From the NCBI GenBank assembly GCA_965200775.1, contig OZ241383.1, positions 3,038,001 to 3,102,000 of the forward strand: a DNA stretch of 64,000 nt. Reading direction: 5' to 3'. Both the position numbers and the translations under genes were made by a program. The notes beneath the pieces were generated by a model that made no database searches, was not told where the DNA came from, and was given only the letters and a program-made list of their open reading frames with translations. The stretch is from Poriferisocius sp965200775. GTDB taxonomy: Bacteria > Actinomycetota > Acidimicrobiia > Acidimicrobiales > Bin134. The stretch's first letter is position 1; each line of letters starts with the position of its first letter. Of this stretch, positions 49,880-58,069 are shown in pieces.

Positions 49880-50766
49880 ACATCTCATTGCCGCCGGTGC
49901 ATTCCGGGAAGGTCCGAGACATCTTCGATGCCGGCGAGGGGCGCCTGCTGATGATCGCCTCCGATCGCATCTCGGCGTTCGACGTGGTGATGAACGAGCC
50001 TGTACCCGACAAGGGCCGGGTATTGACTGCCATGTCGGCCTACTGGTTCGAGACCCTGGCCGACGTGCTGCCCAGTCACCTCATCTCCACGGACGTGGCC
50101 GACATGCCCTCTGAGGCCCAGGTTGACGGTGTGGCCGGCCGGACCATGCTGTGCCACCGGGCCGAGATGCTGCCCATCGAGTGCATCGTGAGGGGCTACA
50201 TCACCGGCTCGGCCTGGAAGGAGTACAAGAGCCAGGGCACCATGCACGGTCAGCACCTCCCGGAGGGACTCTTGGAGTCCGAGGAGCTGCCCGAACCGGT
50301 GTTCACCCCCTCCACCAAAGCCGAATCGGGTCACGACGAGAACGTCTCCTACGACCGGGCGGTGGAATTGGTGGGTGCCGAGTTGGCCGAGCAGGCCCGG
50401 TCGGCGTCGCTGGAGTTGTACCGCCGGGCGTCGGTTGCCGCCGCGGAGCGGGGCATCATCATTGCCGATACCAAGTTTGAGATGGGCCTGGTGGACGGCA
50501 CGCTGGTTGTGGCCGATGAGGTGCTCACCCCCGACTCCTCCCGCTTCTGGCCGGTTGATGGCTGGGAGCCGGGGAGCACCCCGCCGTCTTACGACAAGCA
50601 GCCGGTGCGGGATTACCTCAGCACGCTGGATTGGGACAAGCAATACCCGCCCCCAGCTCTGCCCGACGAAGTAGTGGCCGCCAGTGCGTCCCGCTATGTG
50701 AGCGCCTACGAGATCATCACCGGGCGTAGCTTCTCCGACTGGCCGGGAGGCAAGAACAGCCCATGA
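49876..50766 (+). CDS. purC: SAICAR synthetase (phosphoribosylaminoimidazole-succinocarboxamide synthase)
   Basis: 296 residues. SGKVRDIFDAGEGRLLMIASDRISAFDVVM, IECIVRGYITGSAWKEYKSQGTMHG, TKAESGHDENVSYD and IIADTKFEMGLVDGTLVVADEVLTPDSSRFW are typical. It couples CAIR with aspartate using ATP. Its ATG overlaps the stop of the 48-aa repeat ORF. Confidence 0.95.
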   Translation: MNISLPPVHSGKVRDIFDAGEGRLLMIASDRISAFDVVMNEPVPDKGRVLTAMSAYWFETLADVLPSHLISTDVADMPSEAQVDGVAGRTMLCHRAEMLPIECIVRGYITGSAWKEYKSQGTMHGQHLPEGLLESEELPEPVFTPSTKAESGHDENVSYDRAVELVGAELAEQARSASLELYRRASVAAAERGIIIADTKFEMGLVDGTLVVADEVLTPDSSRFWPVDGWEPGSTPPSYDKQPVRDYLSTLDWDKQYPPPALPDEVVAASASRYVSAYEIITGRSFSDWPGGKNSP

Positions 50767-50837
50767 CCACAGCGCATGATCCGACCACGGCACGTGGCCC
50801 GAGCGCTGCACCAAGGGTTCGGTATGCCGGCATTTGA
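50763..50837 (+). CDS. Junction mini-ORF (24 aa) between purC and purS
   Basis: ATG 50763 overlaps the purC stop (ATGA), and the frame ends at TGA 50835-50837, 13 bp inside purS. It is a weaker example of the junction pattern, since the stop does not coincide with the next start. An in-frame purS extension from ATG 50776 is the competing reading. Confidence 0.3.
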   Translation: MTTAHDPTTARGPSAAPRVRYAGI

Positions 50838-51081
50838 CGTGACCGTGGAGGTGCGGCTCCGAGAAGGGATAGCCGACCCCGAAGGAGCCACCATCGAGCG
50901 GTCGCTGCCGGCGTTGGGTTTCAACGGGGTGAGCGGCGTGAGGGTGGGCAAGTGCCTGCGCTTCTGTCTGGAAGCGTCCGACGAGGCCGAGGCCCGCAGG
51001 CAAGTGGAGGTCATGTGCGAGAGGTTCCTGGCCAACCCGGTGATCGAAGATACTGCGATCGCTCTCTCACCGGCATCGTGA
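50824..51081 (+). CDS. purS: FGAM synthase small subunit PurS
   Basis: 85 residues from ATG 50824 (MPAFDVTVEVRLREGIADPEG), the normal PurS length. GFNGVSGVRVGKCLRF and CERFLANPVIED fit the family. An upstream ATG (50776) would add 16 residues not seen in typical PurS. It bridges PurL and PurQ in the three-protein formylglycinamidine synthase. Confidence 0.92.
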   Translation: MPAFDVTVEVRLREGIADPEGATIERSLPALGFNGVSGVRVGKCLRFCLEASDEAEARRQVEVMCERFLANPVIEDTAIALSPAS

Positions 51082-51104
51082 CTGCCCGGCCTCCAGTTCA
51101 GTGA
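51078..51104 (+). CDS. Junction mini-ORF (8 aa) duplicating the purQ start
   Basis: GTG 51078 overlaps the purS stop (GTGA) and reads VTARPPVQ. GTGACTGCCCG here matches ATGACTGCCCG at the purQ start 43 bp downstream (MTARVGV). Its stop is 16 bp short of the purQ ATG. It supports the view that stop-start junctions are being tandemly duplicated. Confidence 0.35.
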   Translation: MTARPPVQ

Positions 51105-51120
51105 TAGTTGAGCCCGGTCG

Positions 51121-51777
51121 ATGACTGCCCGAGTCGGCGTAGTGGTGTTTCCCGGCTCGAACTGCGAGCACGACGTGGTGGAAGCGGTCAACGCGGTTGG
51201 CGGATACGGAGAGCTGCTCTGGCACAAGGACACCCACCTCGGCGGGGTGGATGCGGTGGTATTGCCGGGCGGTTTCGCCCACGGCGACTATCTCCGTACG
51301 GGAGCCATGGCTCGATTTTCCCCGATGATGGAAGCAGTAGCTCGTTTCGCACGCGACGGTGGGCCGGTGGTGGGTATCTGCAACGGGTTCCAGATTCTCA
51401 CCGAAGCACAGCTCTTGCCCGGGGCCCTTTACAAGAACCGGGGGCTCAAGTTCCTGTGCCAGCCCGCGTTACTTCGGGTGGAGTCAACCGGTTCGGTGCT
51501 CACCAAGGGTTTATCCACAGGGCGGGAGTTGAGTATCCCCATCAACCACTTCGAGGGGAACTACATATGCTCCGAAACGACGCTGGCAGAGTTGCGGGCC
51601 ACCAATCGAATCGTGCTGACCTATCGGGACAATCCCAACGGGTCAATGGCTGACATAGCAGGAATTTGCAACGAAAACGGCAACGTGGTGGGGCTTATGC
51701 CCCACCCCGAGCGTGCCGTCCATCCGTTGCTGGGTAGCACCGATGGTGCTGCCCTATTGCAAGGTCTGGTCGGTTGA
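51121..51777 (+). CDS. purQ: FGAM synthase glutaminase subunit PurQ
   Basis: 218 residues. RVGVVVFPGSNCEHDVVEAV, VLPGGFAHGDYLRTGAMARF, the nucleophile elbow GICNGFQIL (Cys) and GLMPHPERAVHP (His/Glu) define the class I amidotransferase. It supplies ammonia to PurL. A perfect DnaA-box 9-mer (TTATCCACA, 51511-51519) lies inside the gene. Confidence 0.95.
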   Translation: MTARVGVVVFPGSNCEHDVVEAVNAVGGYGELLWHKDTHLGGVDAVVLPGGFAHGDYLRTGAMARFSPMMEAVARFARDGGPVVGICNGFQILTEAQLLPGALYKNRGLKFLCQPALLRVESTGSVLTKGLSTGRELSIPINHFEGNYICSETTLAELRATNRIVLTYRDNPNGSMADIAGICNENGNVVGLMPHPERAVHPLLGSTDGAALLQGLVG

Positions 51778-51780
51778 TAC

Positions 51781-52179
51781 TTATTCGGAAGAGCGGGTAC
51801 GAGCCACCCCAGCGGCCTTCAGCACGCTGGCCGGCACTCCGACCTCACGCCACGCCGCATAGGAGATGCCCTTGCGCTCACTGTATTCAGCCGCGATTGC
51901 GATGAACTCGTTCTCAACGCCGCTGATGTCCACTGGCTCGCTTCTGTTGGCCAGTTCGGCTTCCAAGTCCATCAACTCCTGGATCAGATGAACTCTCTTC
52001 AGCGGCTTGGCGCCGGCGATCTCAGCGGGAAGCTCGGCGATGCGAGCCTTCATCCTCTCCTCGGAGCGCTGGCGACCCCTCTTGGGTGCCATCGAGTCGA
52101 GGGCCGTCAAGTAGCGACTGACGGTGCGACCCTGAGCTTGGCCGTGCGCTCTCGCCATTTTTGTCTCTTCAGATACCAT
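51781..52179 (-). CDS. Conserved small basic protein of unknown function
   Basis: 132 residues; MARAHGQAQG at 52158 is an alternative start. The N-terminus is basic (KMARAHGQAQGRTVSRYLTALDSMAPKRGRQRS), the middle is a probable coiled coil (KRVHLIQELMDLEAELANR), and the C-terminus is FIAIAAEYSERKGISYAAWREVGVPASVLKAAGV, which has a helix-turn-helix feel. No family name is assigned. Basic charge and the C-terminal helices suggest nucleic-acid binding. It sits antiparallel between purQ and purL, interrupting the purine run. Confidence 0.75.
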   Translation of the reverse strand: MVSEETKMARAHGQAQGRTVSRYLTALDSMAPKRGRQRSEERMKARIAELPAEIAGAKPLKRVHLIQELMDLEAELANRSEPVDISGVENEFIAIAAEYSERKGISYAAWREVGVPASVLKAAGVARTRSSE

Positions 52180-52366
52180 CGTTCCACCTTTTTTTGTCGC
52201 AAATGTACGTTGGCGGGAGTATTTAACTGCATTCGCCTACTGACATCAAGTATTCGGGCCAGATGTACTTGGGTTTTTGGTGACCGGCGACTTGAGGGCT
52301 GGATTACCCGAACCGGGAACACCCGGCTCCCGAACTTATCCACAACTTGGTTTGGGGGGATTTGAC
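52180..52366. promoter_or_regulatory. Divergent promoter region with a DnaA-box 9-mer upstream of purL
   Basis: 187 bp between the small basic protein gene and purL. It is more AT-rich than its surroundings, carries two related words (AAATGTACGTTGG, 52199-52211; AGATGTACTTGGG, about 52262-52274), a perfect TTATCCACA (52336-52344), and the purL ribosome site GGGGGGA (52355-52360). It probably drives purL-purF-purM separately from the purA-purQ unit. Confidence 0.5.
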
Positions 52367-54553
52367 ATGAACGAACCAGTTCATCGCTCTCTGGGGTTGA
52401 CCGATGACGAGGCTGCCGCCATCGAGAACATCCTGGGACGGGAGCCCAATCACCTCGAGTTGGCCATGTATGCGGTGATGTGGTCGGAGCATTGTTCCTA
52501 CAAATCTTCCCGGCTCCACCTCCGCCGGCTGCCAACCGATGCCCCATGGGTTCTGGTAGGCCCTGGTGAGAACGCCGGTGTGGTGGACGTAGGAGACGGC
52601 ATTGCCGCGGCCATACGAATCGAGAGCCACAACCACCCCTCGGCTATTGAGCCCTATCAGGGAGCGGCCACCGGGGTGGGCGGGATCCTGAGGGACATCT
52701 TCACCATGGGGGCACGTCCGGTAGCGGTGATGGACTCGTTGAGGTTCGGTCAACCCGACGACCCCCGCAGCCGTTGGATTGCCGAAGGGGTGGTGTCGGG
52801 CATCTCCGGTTACGGCAACGCTGTGGGGGTGCCCACGGTGGGCGGGGAGACCGTATTCGACGAGACCTACGCCGGGAACCCGTTGGTGAACGTCTTGTGC
52901 CTGGGATTGATGCCCGCCGACCGGCTGGTGTTGGGCCAAGCCAGCGGGGTGGGGAACCTGGCGGTGCTGCTCGGGGCTTCCACCGGACGGGACGGCATCG
53001 GAGGGGTGAGCGTGCTGGCGTCGGCGTCGTTCGGAGACGAGGAGCAGGAGGTCGAGAAGCGGCCCAGCGTGCAGGTGGGGGACCCGTTCGAGGAGAAGCG
53101 CCTCATCGAGGCGTGCTTGGCCCTGCTGGACGCCGGGTTGGTGGTGGGCATTCAGGACCTCGGAGGTGCTGGGCTCACCTGCGCCACCAGCGAGACCGCT
53201 TCCCGGGGCGGGGTGGGCATGGATGTGGACGTGACTGCGGTGGCTCGCCGGGAGCCGGGCATGGAGCCGTTCGAGGTGCTGACCAGTGAGTCCCAGGAGC
53301 GGATGCTGGCCATCGTGTCCCCCGACGGGCTCGACGACGTGCTGGCCATCTGCGACCGCTGGGATGTTCAGGCCGCTGTGGTGGGGCGGGTAACCGAGGG
53401 CGGCCGGCTCCGGGTGAGGGAGGGCATGGACGGTCCGGTGCTGGGCGAGCTTCCCGCCGCTTCCCTGCACGAGGACGCTCCCCTATACGACCGTCCTCGC
53501 CGCCCTCCCTCCGACTGGGAGGAGGCCAGGGCCGACGTGGCCGAACGGCTTGATCCCCCGGTTGACGTGGCCGCCGACCTTTTGTCCATGGTGGCCGATA
53601 CTTCGTGGGTGTACAGGCAGTACGACCACATGCTGTTCTGCAACACCGTGGTGGGCCCGGGCGGTGACGCCACAGTGCTGAGGCTCAAGCATCCGGCCAC
53701 CGGAGCCGACACCGGCCGGGGGTTGGCCCTGACCACCGATGGCAACCACCGCTGGTGCGCGGTGGACCCTCGAGCCGGTACCGCCATGACAGTGGCCGAG
53801 TCGGTGCTCAACCTGGCGTGCGCTGGAGCCCGCCCCCTGGCCCTGGTCAACTGCCTCAACTTCGGCAACCCGGAGCATCCCGAAGTCATGTGGCAGTTCT
53901 CCGAGGCGGTGGACGGGATGGCGGAGGCGTGCGGGGAGTTCGAGATACCGGTGGTGGGGGGAAACGTCAGCCTCTACAACGAGTCGCACGGCCACAACAT
54001 CGATCCCACGCCTGTGATCGGCCTGCTCGGAATCATCGACCGGTTGATCCAAGTTCCACCAGGTCTGGCGTGGAGCGAGGGCGATCGGGTGATCGTGCTC
54101 GGAACGGGTGGAACGGGACTGTCGGGCTCACTGTGGGCTGCATCCACCGCCGCACACCGGCGGGGCCGCCTCCCCGAGCTGGACTATGAGCAGCACCGTC
54201 GGGTGGCCGAAGTGGTCAGGAACCTGGTGGCCGGCGACCTGCTCTCTGCGGTTCACGACGTGTCCGGTGGTGGCCTGGGGGTGGCGCTGGCCGAAATGGC
54301 CGCAGTCTCCGGGCTGGGTTTTCGAGGGGCGCGCATCCATGACCACGCGGCTCTATTCACCGAGGCCCCGTCCCGGGTGGTGGCTGCGGTGGGGGCCGAA
54401 CAGCTTCCCGAGGTGGAAGCGGCGGCCGCCGACGCCGGGGTGTCGGTAACCCGCATCGGCCTGGCCGGGGGCGATCGTTTCACCATCAAGGGGCTGCTCG
54501 ATATGGGAATTGACGCCATAACTGAACGCCGGCATTCGGCCATGACAAACTGA
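52367..54553 (+). CDS. purL: FGAM synthase large subunit PurL
   Basis: 728 residues from ATG 52367 (MNEPVHRSLGLTDDEAAAIENILGREPN), with GGGGGGA six bases upstream. It is the small-type PurL that works with separate PurS and PurQ. Landmarks are EHCSYKSSR, ESHNHPSAIEPYQGAATGVGGI, GGETVFDETY, IQDLGGAGLTCATSE, GNVSLYNES and LLSAVHDVSGGGLGVALAEM. It converts FGAR to FGAM with ATP and glutamine-derived ammonia. Confidence 0.96.
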   Translation: MNEPVHRSLGLTDDEAAAIENILGREPNHLELAMYAVMWSEHCSYKSSRLHLRRLPTDAPWVLVGPGENAGVVDVGDGIAAAIRIESHNHPSAIEPYQGAATGVGGILRDIFTMGARPVAVMDSLRFGQPDDPRSRWIAEGVVSGISGYGNAVGVPTVGGETVFDETYAGNPLVNVLCLGLMPADRLVLGQASGVGNLAVLLGASTGRDGIGGVSVLASASFGDEEQEVEKRPSVQVGDPFEEKRLIEACLALLDAGLVVGIQDLGGAGLTCATSETASRGGVGMDVDVTAVARREPGMEPFEVLTSESQERMLAIVSPDGLDDVLAICDRWDVQAAVVGRVTEGGRLRVREGMDGPVLGELPAASLHEDAPLYDRPRRPPSDWEEARADVAERLDPPVDVAADLLSMVADTSWVYRQYDHMLFCNTVVGPGGDATVLRLKHPATGADTGRGLALTTDGNHRWCAVDPRAGTAMTVAESVLNLACAGARPLALVNCLNFGNPEHPEVMWQFSEAVDGMAEACGEFEIPVVGGNVSLYNESHGHNIDPTPVIGLLGIIDRLIQVPPGLAWSEGDRVIVLGTGGTGLSGSLWAASTAAHRRGRLPELDYEQHRRVAEVVRNLVAGDLLSAVHDVSGGGLGVALAEMAAVSGLGFRGARIHDHAALFTEAPSRVVAAVGAEQLPEVEAAAADAGVSVTRIGLAGGDRFTIKGLLDMGIDAITERRHSAMTN

Positions 54554-54557
54554 GGTC

Positions 54558-56057
54558 GTGGGGCTCGCCATGGACCACTCCTTTGACGATTCCCCTCGGG
54601 AGGCGTGCGGGGTGGTAGGCATATATGCCCCCAACGAACCGGTGGCCCACCTTAACTATCTGGCCCTCTACGCCTTGCAGCACCGGGGACAGGAGTCGGC
54701 AGGGATCGCGGTGGGAGACGGCGAGAACCTAACCGTGGTGAAGGACATGGGTTTGGTGGCCACCGTCTTCGACGACCGGACGCTGGCCACCCTGGAAGGA
54801 AACCTGGGTATCGGCCACACCCGCTACTCCACCACCGGGTCGAGTACCTGGCGCAACGCCCAGCCCGTCTATCGCAGCACCGGCGACCACCAGTTCGTCC
54901 TAGGTCACAACGGCAACCTCACCAACACCGCTTCCCTTGCTGCCGAAACCTCCATCCTGCCCGGCATGGTCGGATCGGACAGCGACCTCATCGCCGAGCT
55001 GCTGGCCATGGAAATATCGTCCATTCCCTCCGCCGGCCGCACCGGTGAGAACGTGCTCGAAGATGCATTGGAAGTGGTGCTGCCCCGGCTTCAGGGGGCG
55101 TTCTCGCTGGTGTTGGCCGACGAAAAGCGAGTGATCGGGGTCAGAGACCCCAACGGCTTTCGCCCCCTGTGCCTGGGCCGCCTTGAGCGGGGCTGGGTGC
55201 TGGCGTCGGAAACCCCGGCGCTGGACATCGTGGGTGCCCACTTCCTGCGGGAGCTGTCGCCGGGGGAGATGGTGGTGATCGACGAGGACGGGGTGCGGTC
55301 GCTGCGTCCGTTCGACGACGACCGGGTGGACCCCCGCCTGTGCATTTTCGAGTTCGTCTACTTCTCTCGGCCCGACTCGGTGATCTACGGTCAGAGCGTC
55401 CACCACGCCCGGGTGCGGATGGGCGAGTTTCTGGCCGAGCAGTCCCCGGTGGAGGCCGATCTGGTGATGGGGGTGCCCGAATCGGGCCTGCCCGCTGCAG
55501 AGGGGTTCTCCCGGGCCAGCGGCATTCCCTACGGGCAGGGGTTGGTGAAGAACCGCTACATCGGGCGGACGTTCATCGCTCCCACCCAGCAGATGCGGTC
55601 GTCGGGGGTGCGCATGAAGCTCAACCCGGTGCGGGACAGCATCGTCGGTAACCGCTTGGTGGTGGTGGACGATTCTATCGTTCGGGGTACCACCACCCGT
55701 GCTCTGGTGGCCATGTTGCGGGAAGCGGGAGCCGCCGAGGTTCACCTGCGAATCAGCTCCCCTCCCTACCGCTGGCCCTGCCATTTCGGCATGGACACCG
55801 GCGACCAGTCGGAGCTCTTGGCCGCCCACCTCACGGTGGCCGAGATGTGCGACTACGTGGGAGCGGACACCCTGGCGTTCATCGACATGGACGGGCTGAC
55901 CGAGGCCACCGGCGCGGTAGGGGCAGGCTTCTGCACCGCCTGTCTCACCGGGGACTACCCGGTGGAGGTGCCGGTGGCGCTGCCCGACGCCGTGGTCTCC
56001 GAGATCGGCATCCCCGACCAGCCGGTGCTGTCCTTCGGGGCGACCGGCGATGGCTGA
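54558..56057 (+). CDS. purF: Amidophosphoribosyltransferase
   Basis: 499 residues from GTG 54558 (ATG 54570 also possible). The N-terminal glutaminase nucleophile is the Cys in EACGVVGIY after a short propeptide. YALQHRGQESAGIA, GIGHTRYSTTG and GHNGNLTN follow. The PRPP loop VVVDDSIVRGTTTR lies in the C-terminal domain. It makes phosphoribosylamine, the first committed step of purine synthesis. It follows purL by 4 bp. Confidence 0.96.
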   Translation: MGLAMDHSFDDSPREACGVVGIYAPNEPVAHLNYLALYALQHRGQESAGIAVGDGENLTVVKDMGLVATVFDDRTLATLEGNLGIGHTRYSTTGSSTWRNAQPVYRSTGDHQFVLGHNGNLTNTASLAAETSILPGMVGSDSDLIAELLAMEISSIPSAGRTGENVLEDALEVVLPRLQGAFSLVLADEKRVIGVRDPNGFRPLCLGRLERGWVLASETPALDIVGAHFLRELSPGEMVVIDEDGVRSLRPFDDDRVDPRLCIFEFVYFSRPDSVIYGQSVHHARVRMGEFLAEQSPVEADLVMGVPESGLPAAEGFSRASGIPYGQGLVKNRYIGRTFIAPTQQMRSSGVRMKLNPVRDSIVGNRLVVVDDSIVRGTTTRALVAMLREAGAAEVHLRISSPPYRWPCHFGMDTGDQSELLAAHLTVAEMCDYVGADTLAFIDMDGLTEATGAVGAGFCTACLTGDYPVEVPVALPDAVVSEIGIPDQPVLSFGATGDG

Positions 56058-56073
56058 GCCAGACGATGGCTGA
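56050..56073 (+). CDS. Junction mini-ORF (7 aa) duplicating the purM start
   Basis: ATG 56050 lies on the purF stop (ATGGCTGA) and reads MAEPDDG; its TGA (56071-56073) lies on the purM start (ATGGCTGA, 56066-56073; MAESGG). The unit is a 16-bp duplication of CGATGGCTGA plus a short spacer. The same ATGGCTGA stop-start word is used in the nitrilase repeat at 21024-21093. Confidence 0.4.
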   Translation: MAEPDDG

Positions 56074-57136
56074 ATCCGGGGGCGAGACTTACTCCTCGTC
56101 GGGGGTGGACATCGACGCCGGTGAGGAAGCGGTGCAGCGCATCAAGGAAAAGGTGCGTTCCACGTTCCGGCCCGAGGCCATTGGCGACATCGGCGGGTTC
56201 GGGGGGCTGTTCGACTTCACCCGCCACGGCTACAAGAAGCCGGTGCTGGTCTCGACCACCGACGGGGTGGGAACAAAGGCCTATGTGGCCTCAGCAGCGG
56301 GCCGCTTCAATACCATCGGCATCGACTTGGTGGCCATGTGCGTGGACGACCTGGTGTGTCAGGGCGCCGAGCCGCTGTTCCTTCTCGACTACATATCGGT
56401 GCCCAGGCTCGACCCCGAACGGGTGGAGCAGCTGGTTGTGGGGGTGGCGGAGGGTTGCCGCCAGGCGGGGTGCGCTCTCATCGGCGGGGAGATGGCCGAG
56501 CATCCCGGATCGGGCTCCGACGACGAGTTCGAGCTGGTGGGTTTCGCAGTGGGGGTGGTGGAGCGGTCCCGGCTCATCACAGGGGCCGGGGTGCGCCCCG
56601 GGGACACGCTGATTGGGTTGGCATCGCCCGGTTTGCGGTGCAACGGCTACTCGCTGGCCCGCCGGCTCTACTTCGACGTGGCCAATCGGAGTCTGGACGA
56701 TCCGGCGTGGAAGGGGAGTTCCCACACGGTGGCCGACGAGCTGTTGCTGCCCTCGGTGATCTACGCCCCCGCTATCCGTACCATGCTGGGAAAGGTGGAG
56801 GCCCAAGCCATCGCTCACGTGACCGGCGGAGGCATCGTCGGCAACCTGAGCCGGGTCATCCCCGACAACATGGACGCGGTGGTGGACCGGAGCTGCTGGG
56901 AGCAACCCCCCGTGTTCGGGGAGCTGCAACGCATCGGCGAGGTGGAAGACGAGGAAATGGCCAGGGTGTTCAACCTGGGCCTGGGCATGATCGTGGCGGT
57001 GCGGGCAGGCAAGGCCACCAAGGCCGTCGACTCGCTGCGCACAAGCGGTCACCGGGCCACCGTGGTTGGGGAGATCAAGAAGGGCAGCGGCCAGGTACAT
57101 CTAGTGGGCCACCCCGAGCCCAGTACCCGAGCGTGA
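56066..57136 (+). CDS. purM: Phosphoribosylformylglycinamidine cyclo-ligase (AIR synthase)
   Basis: 356 residues from ATG 56066. TYSSSGVDIDAGEEAVQRIK, VSTTDGVGTKAYVA, DLVAMCVDDLVCQGAEPLFLLDYI, GGEMAEHPG and HVTGGGIVGNLSRVIPD are typical of PurM. It closes FGAM to aminoimidazole ribonucleotide. It ends the purine run; purN and purH are not in this window. Confidence 0.96.
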   Translation: MAESGGETYSSSGVDIDAGEEAVQRIKEKVRSTFRPEAIGDIGGFGGLFDFTRHGYKKPVLVSTTDGVGTKAYVASAAGRFNTIGIDLVAMCVDDLVCQGAEPLFLLDYISVPRLDPERVEQLVVGVAEGCRQAGCALIGGEMAEHPGSGSDDEFELVGFAVGVVERSRLITGAGVRPGDTLIGLASPGLRCNGYSLARRLYFDVANRSLDDPAWKGSSHTVADELLLPSVIYAPAIRTMLGKVEAQAIAHVTGGGIVGNLSRVIPDNMDAVVDRSCWEQPPVFGELQRIGEVEDEEMARVFNLGLGMIVAVRAGKATKAVDSLRTSGHRATVVGEIKKGSGQVHLVGHPEPSTRA

Positions 57137-57260
57137 GACTCGGATTGCAGGGCTAACCCCAGCGCGCCCGAGAGCACGAGCAGATAGGTGACCATACGAT
57201 GCTGAGCAGAACCCGCATCGGGGCAGATGCACCAAAAGAGCCAACAGGAGAGACGCAGCA

Positions 57261-58031
57261 GTGAGTGACATCATCGTCGAACGCCACGACCGAGTCGTAT
57301 GGCTGCGGCTGAACCGTCCCGAGCGGCTCAACTCCTACGACCGCAACACCATCGACGAGATCATCTCGGCGTTTCGGGAGCACACCGACGCCGGTGTGGT
57401 GGTGATCACCGGGCAGGGACGGGCATTCTGCGCCGGCGGATACCTGGCCAACCTGGCCGAGGCCGACTTCTACGAGCTGCGGTCGATGTTCTACGGATCG
57501 TTGGAGCTGTTCGACGCCATCCGCAACGCTCCCATGCCGGTGATAGCAGCGGTGAACGGCCCGGCCTTCGGAGGGGGAAATGAGCTGGTGGTGGCCTGCG
57601 ACTTTGCCATCGCTGCCGCCTCGGCCGAGCTGGGCCAGACCGGGGTGAAGGTGGGCAGCGCCCCTGTGCTGGGCGGCACGAACCTGCTGGCCATGACCAT
57701 CGGCGAGAAGCGAGCCAAGGAGGTGGCGTTCCTGTGCCGCCGCTACACCGCCCAGCAAGCCTGCGACATGGGCTGGATCAACGCCGTGGTGCCCGACGAG
57801 GAGCTGGAGGCCGAGGTGGAGCGGTGGTGCGGAGAGCTGTTGGCCATGAGCCCCCGCTACCTGGAAGCGGCCAAGATCAGCTCCAACGTGTACTGGAACC
57901 AGCTTCGGGACAACATGGCCTCGGGCCTGGGGATGCTGGCCCAGGCCATCGGGTCGCCCGACATGGTTGAGGGTGCCACAGCGTTCATGGAGAAACGACG
58001 CCCCTCCTTCCCCCCCAGAACGGCCCGATGA
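57261..58031 (+). CDS. Enoyl-CoA hydratase/isomerase family protein
   Basis: 256 residues from GTG 57261. Crotonase-fold landmarks are VVVITGQGRAFCAGGYLANL (first oxyanion loop), PVIAAVNGPAFGGGNELVVACDFAIA (second loop with a Glu in position to act) and LGQTGVKVGSAPVLGGTNLL. It should hydrate or isomerise an enoyl-CoA; the substrate is unknown. It is the first gene of a unit with the unknown protein at 58066. Confidence 0.88.
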   Translation: MSDIIVERHDRVVWLRLNRPERLNSYDRNTIDEIISAFREHTDAGVVVITGQGRAFCAGGYLANLAEADFYELRSMFYGSLELFDAIRNAPMPVIAAVNGPAFGGGNELVVACDFAIAAASAELGQTGVKVGSAPVLGGTNLLAMTIGEKRAKEVAFLCRRYTAQQACDMGWINAVVPDEELEAEVERWCGELLAMSPRYLEAAKISSNVYWNQLRDNMASGLGMLAQAIGSPDMVEGATAFMEKRRPSFPPRTAR

Positions 58032-58069
58032 CCCCGAGTTGCCCAACGAGTACGAGCGCAACCCGATGA
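58028..58069 (+). CDS. Junction mini-ORF (13 aa) after the enoyl-CoA hydratase gene
   Basis: ATG 58028 overlaps the hydratase stop (ATGA), the frame reads MTPSCPTSTSATR, and the TGA at 58067-58069 overlaps the next ATG (58066, ATGA). The word CCCGATGA occurs at both ends, 38 bp apart. Both joins are perfect four-base overlaps. Confidence 0.42.
   Translation: MTPSCPTSTSATR

Noticed and set aside
51511..52344. Chromosomal origin of replication
   Set aside because: Only two DnaA boxes, no dnaA, dnaN or AT-rich unwinding element, and the region is coding purine genes.
55847..56065. Extended start of PurM
   Set aside because: The extension is out-of-frame reading of purF; ATG 56066 gives the family N-terminus.
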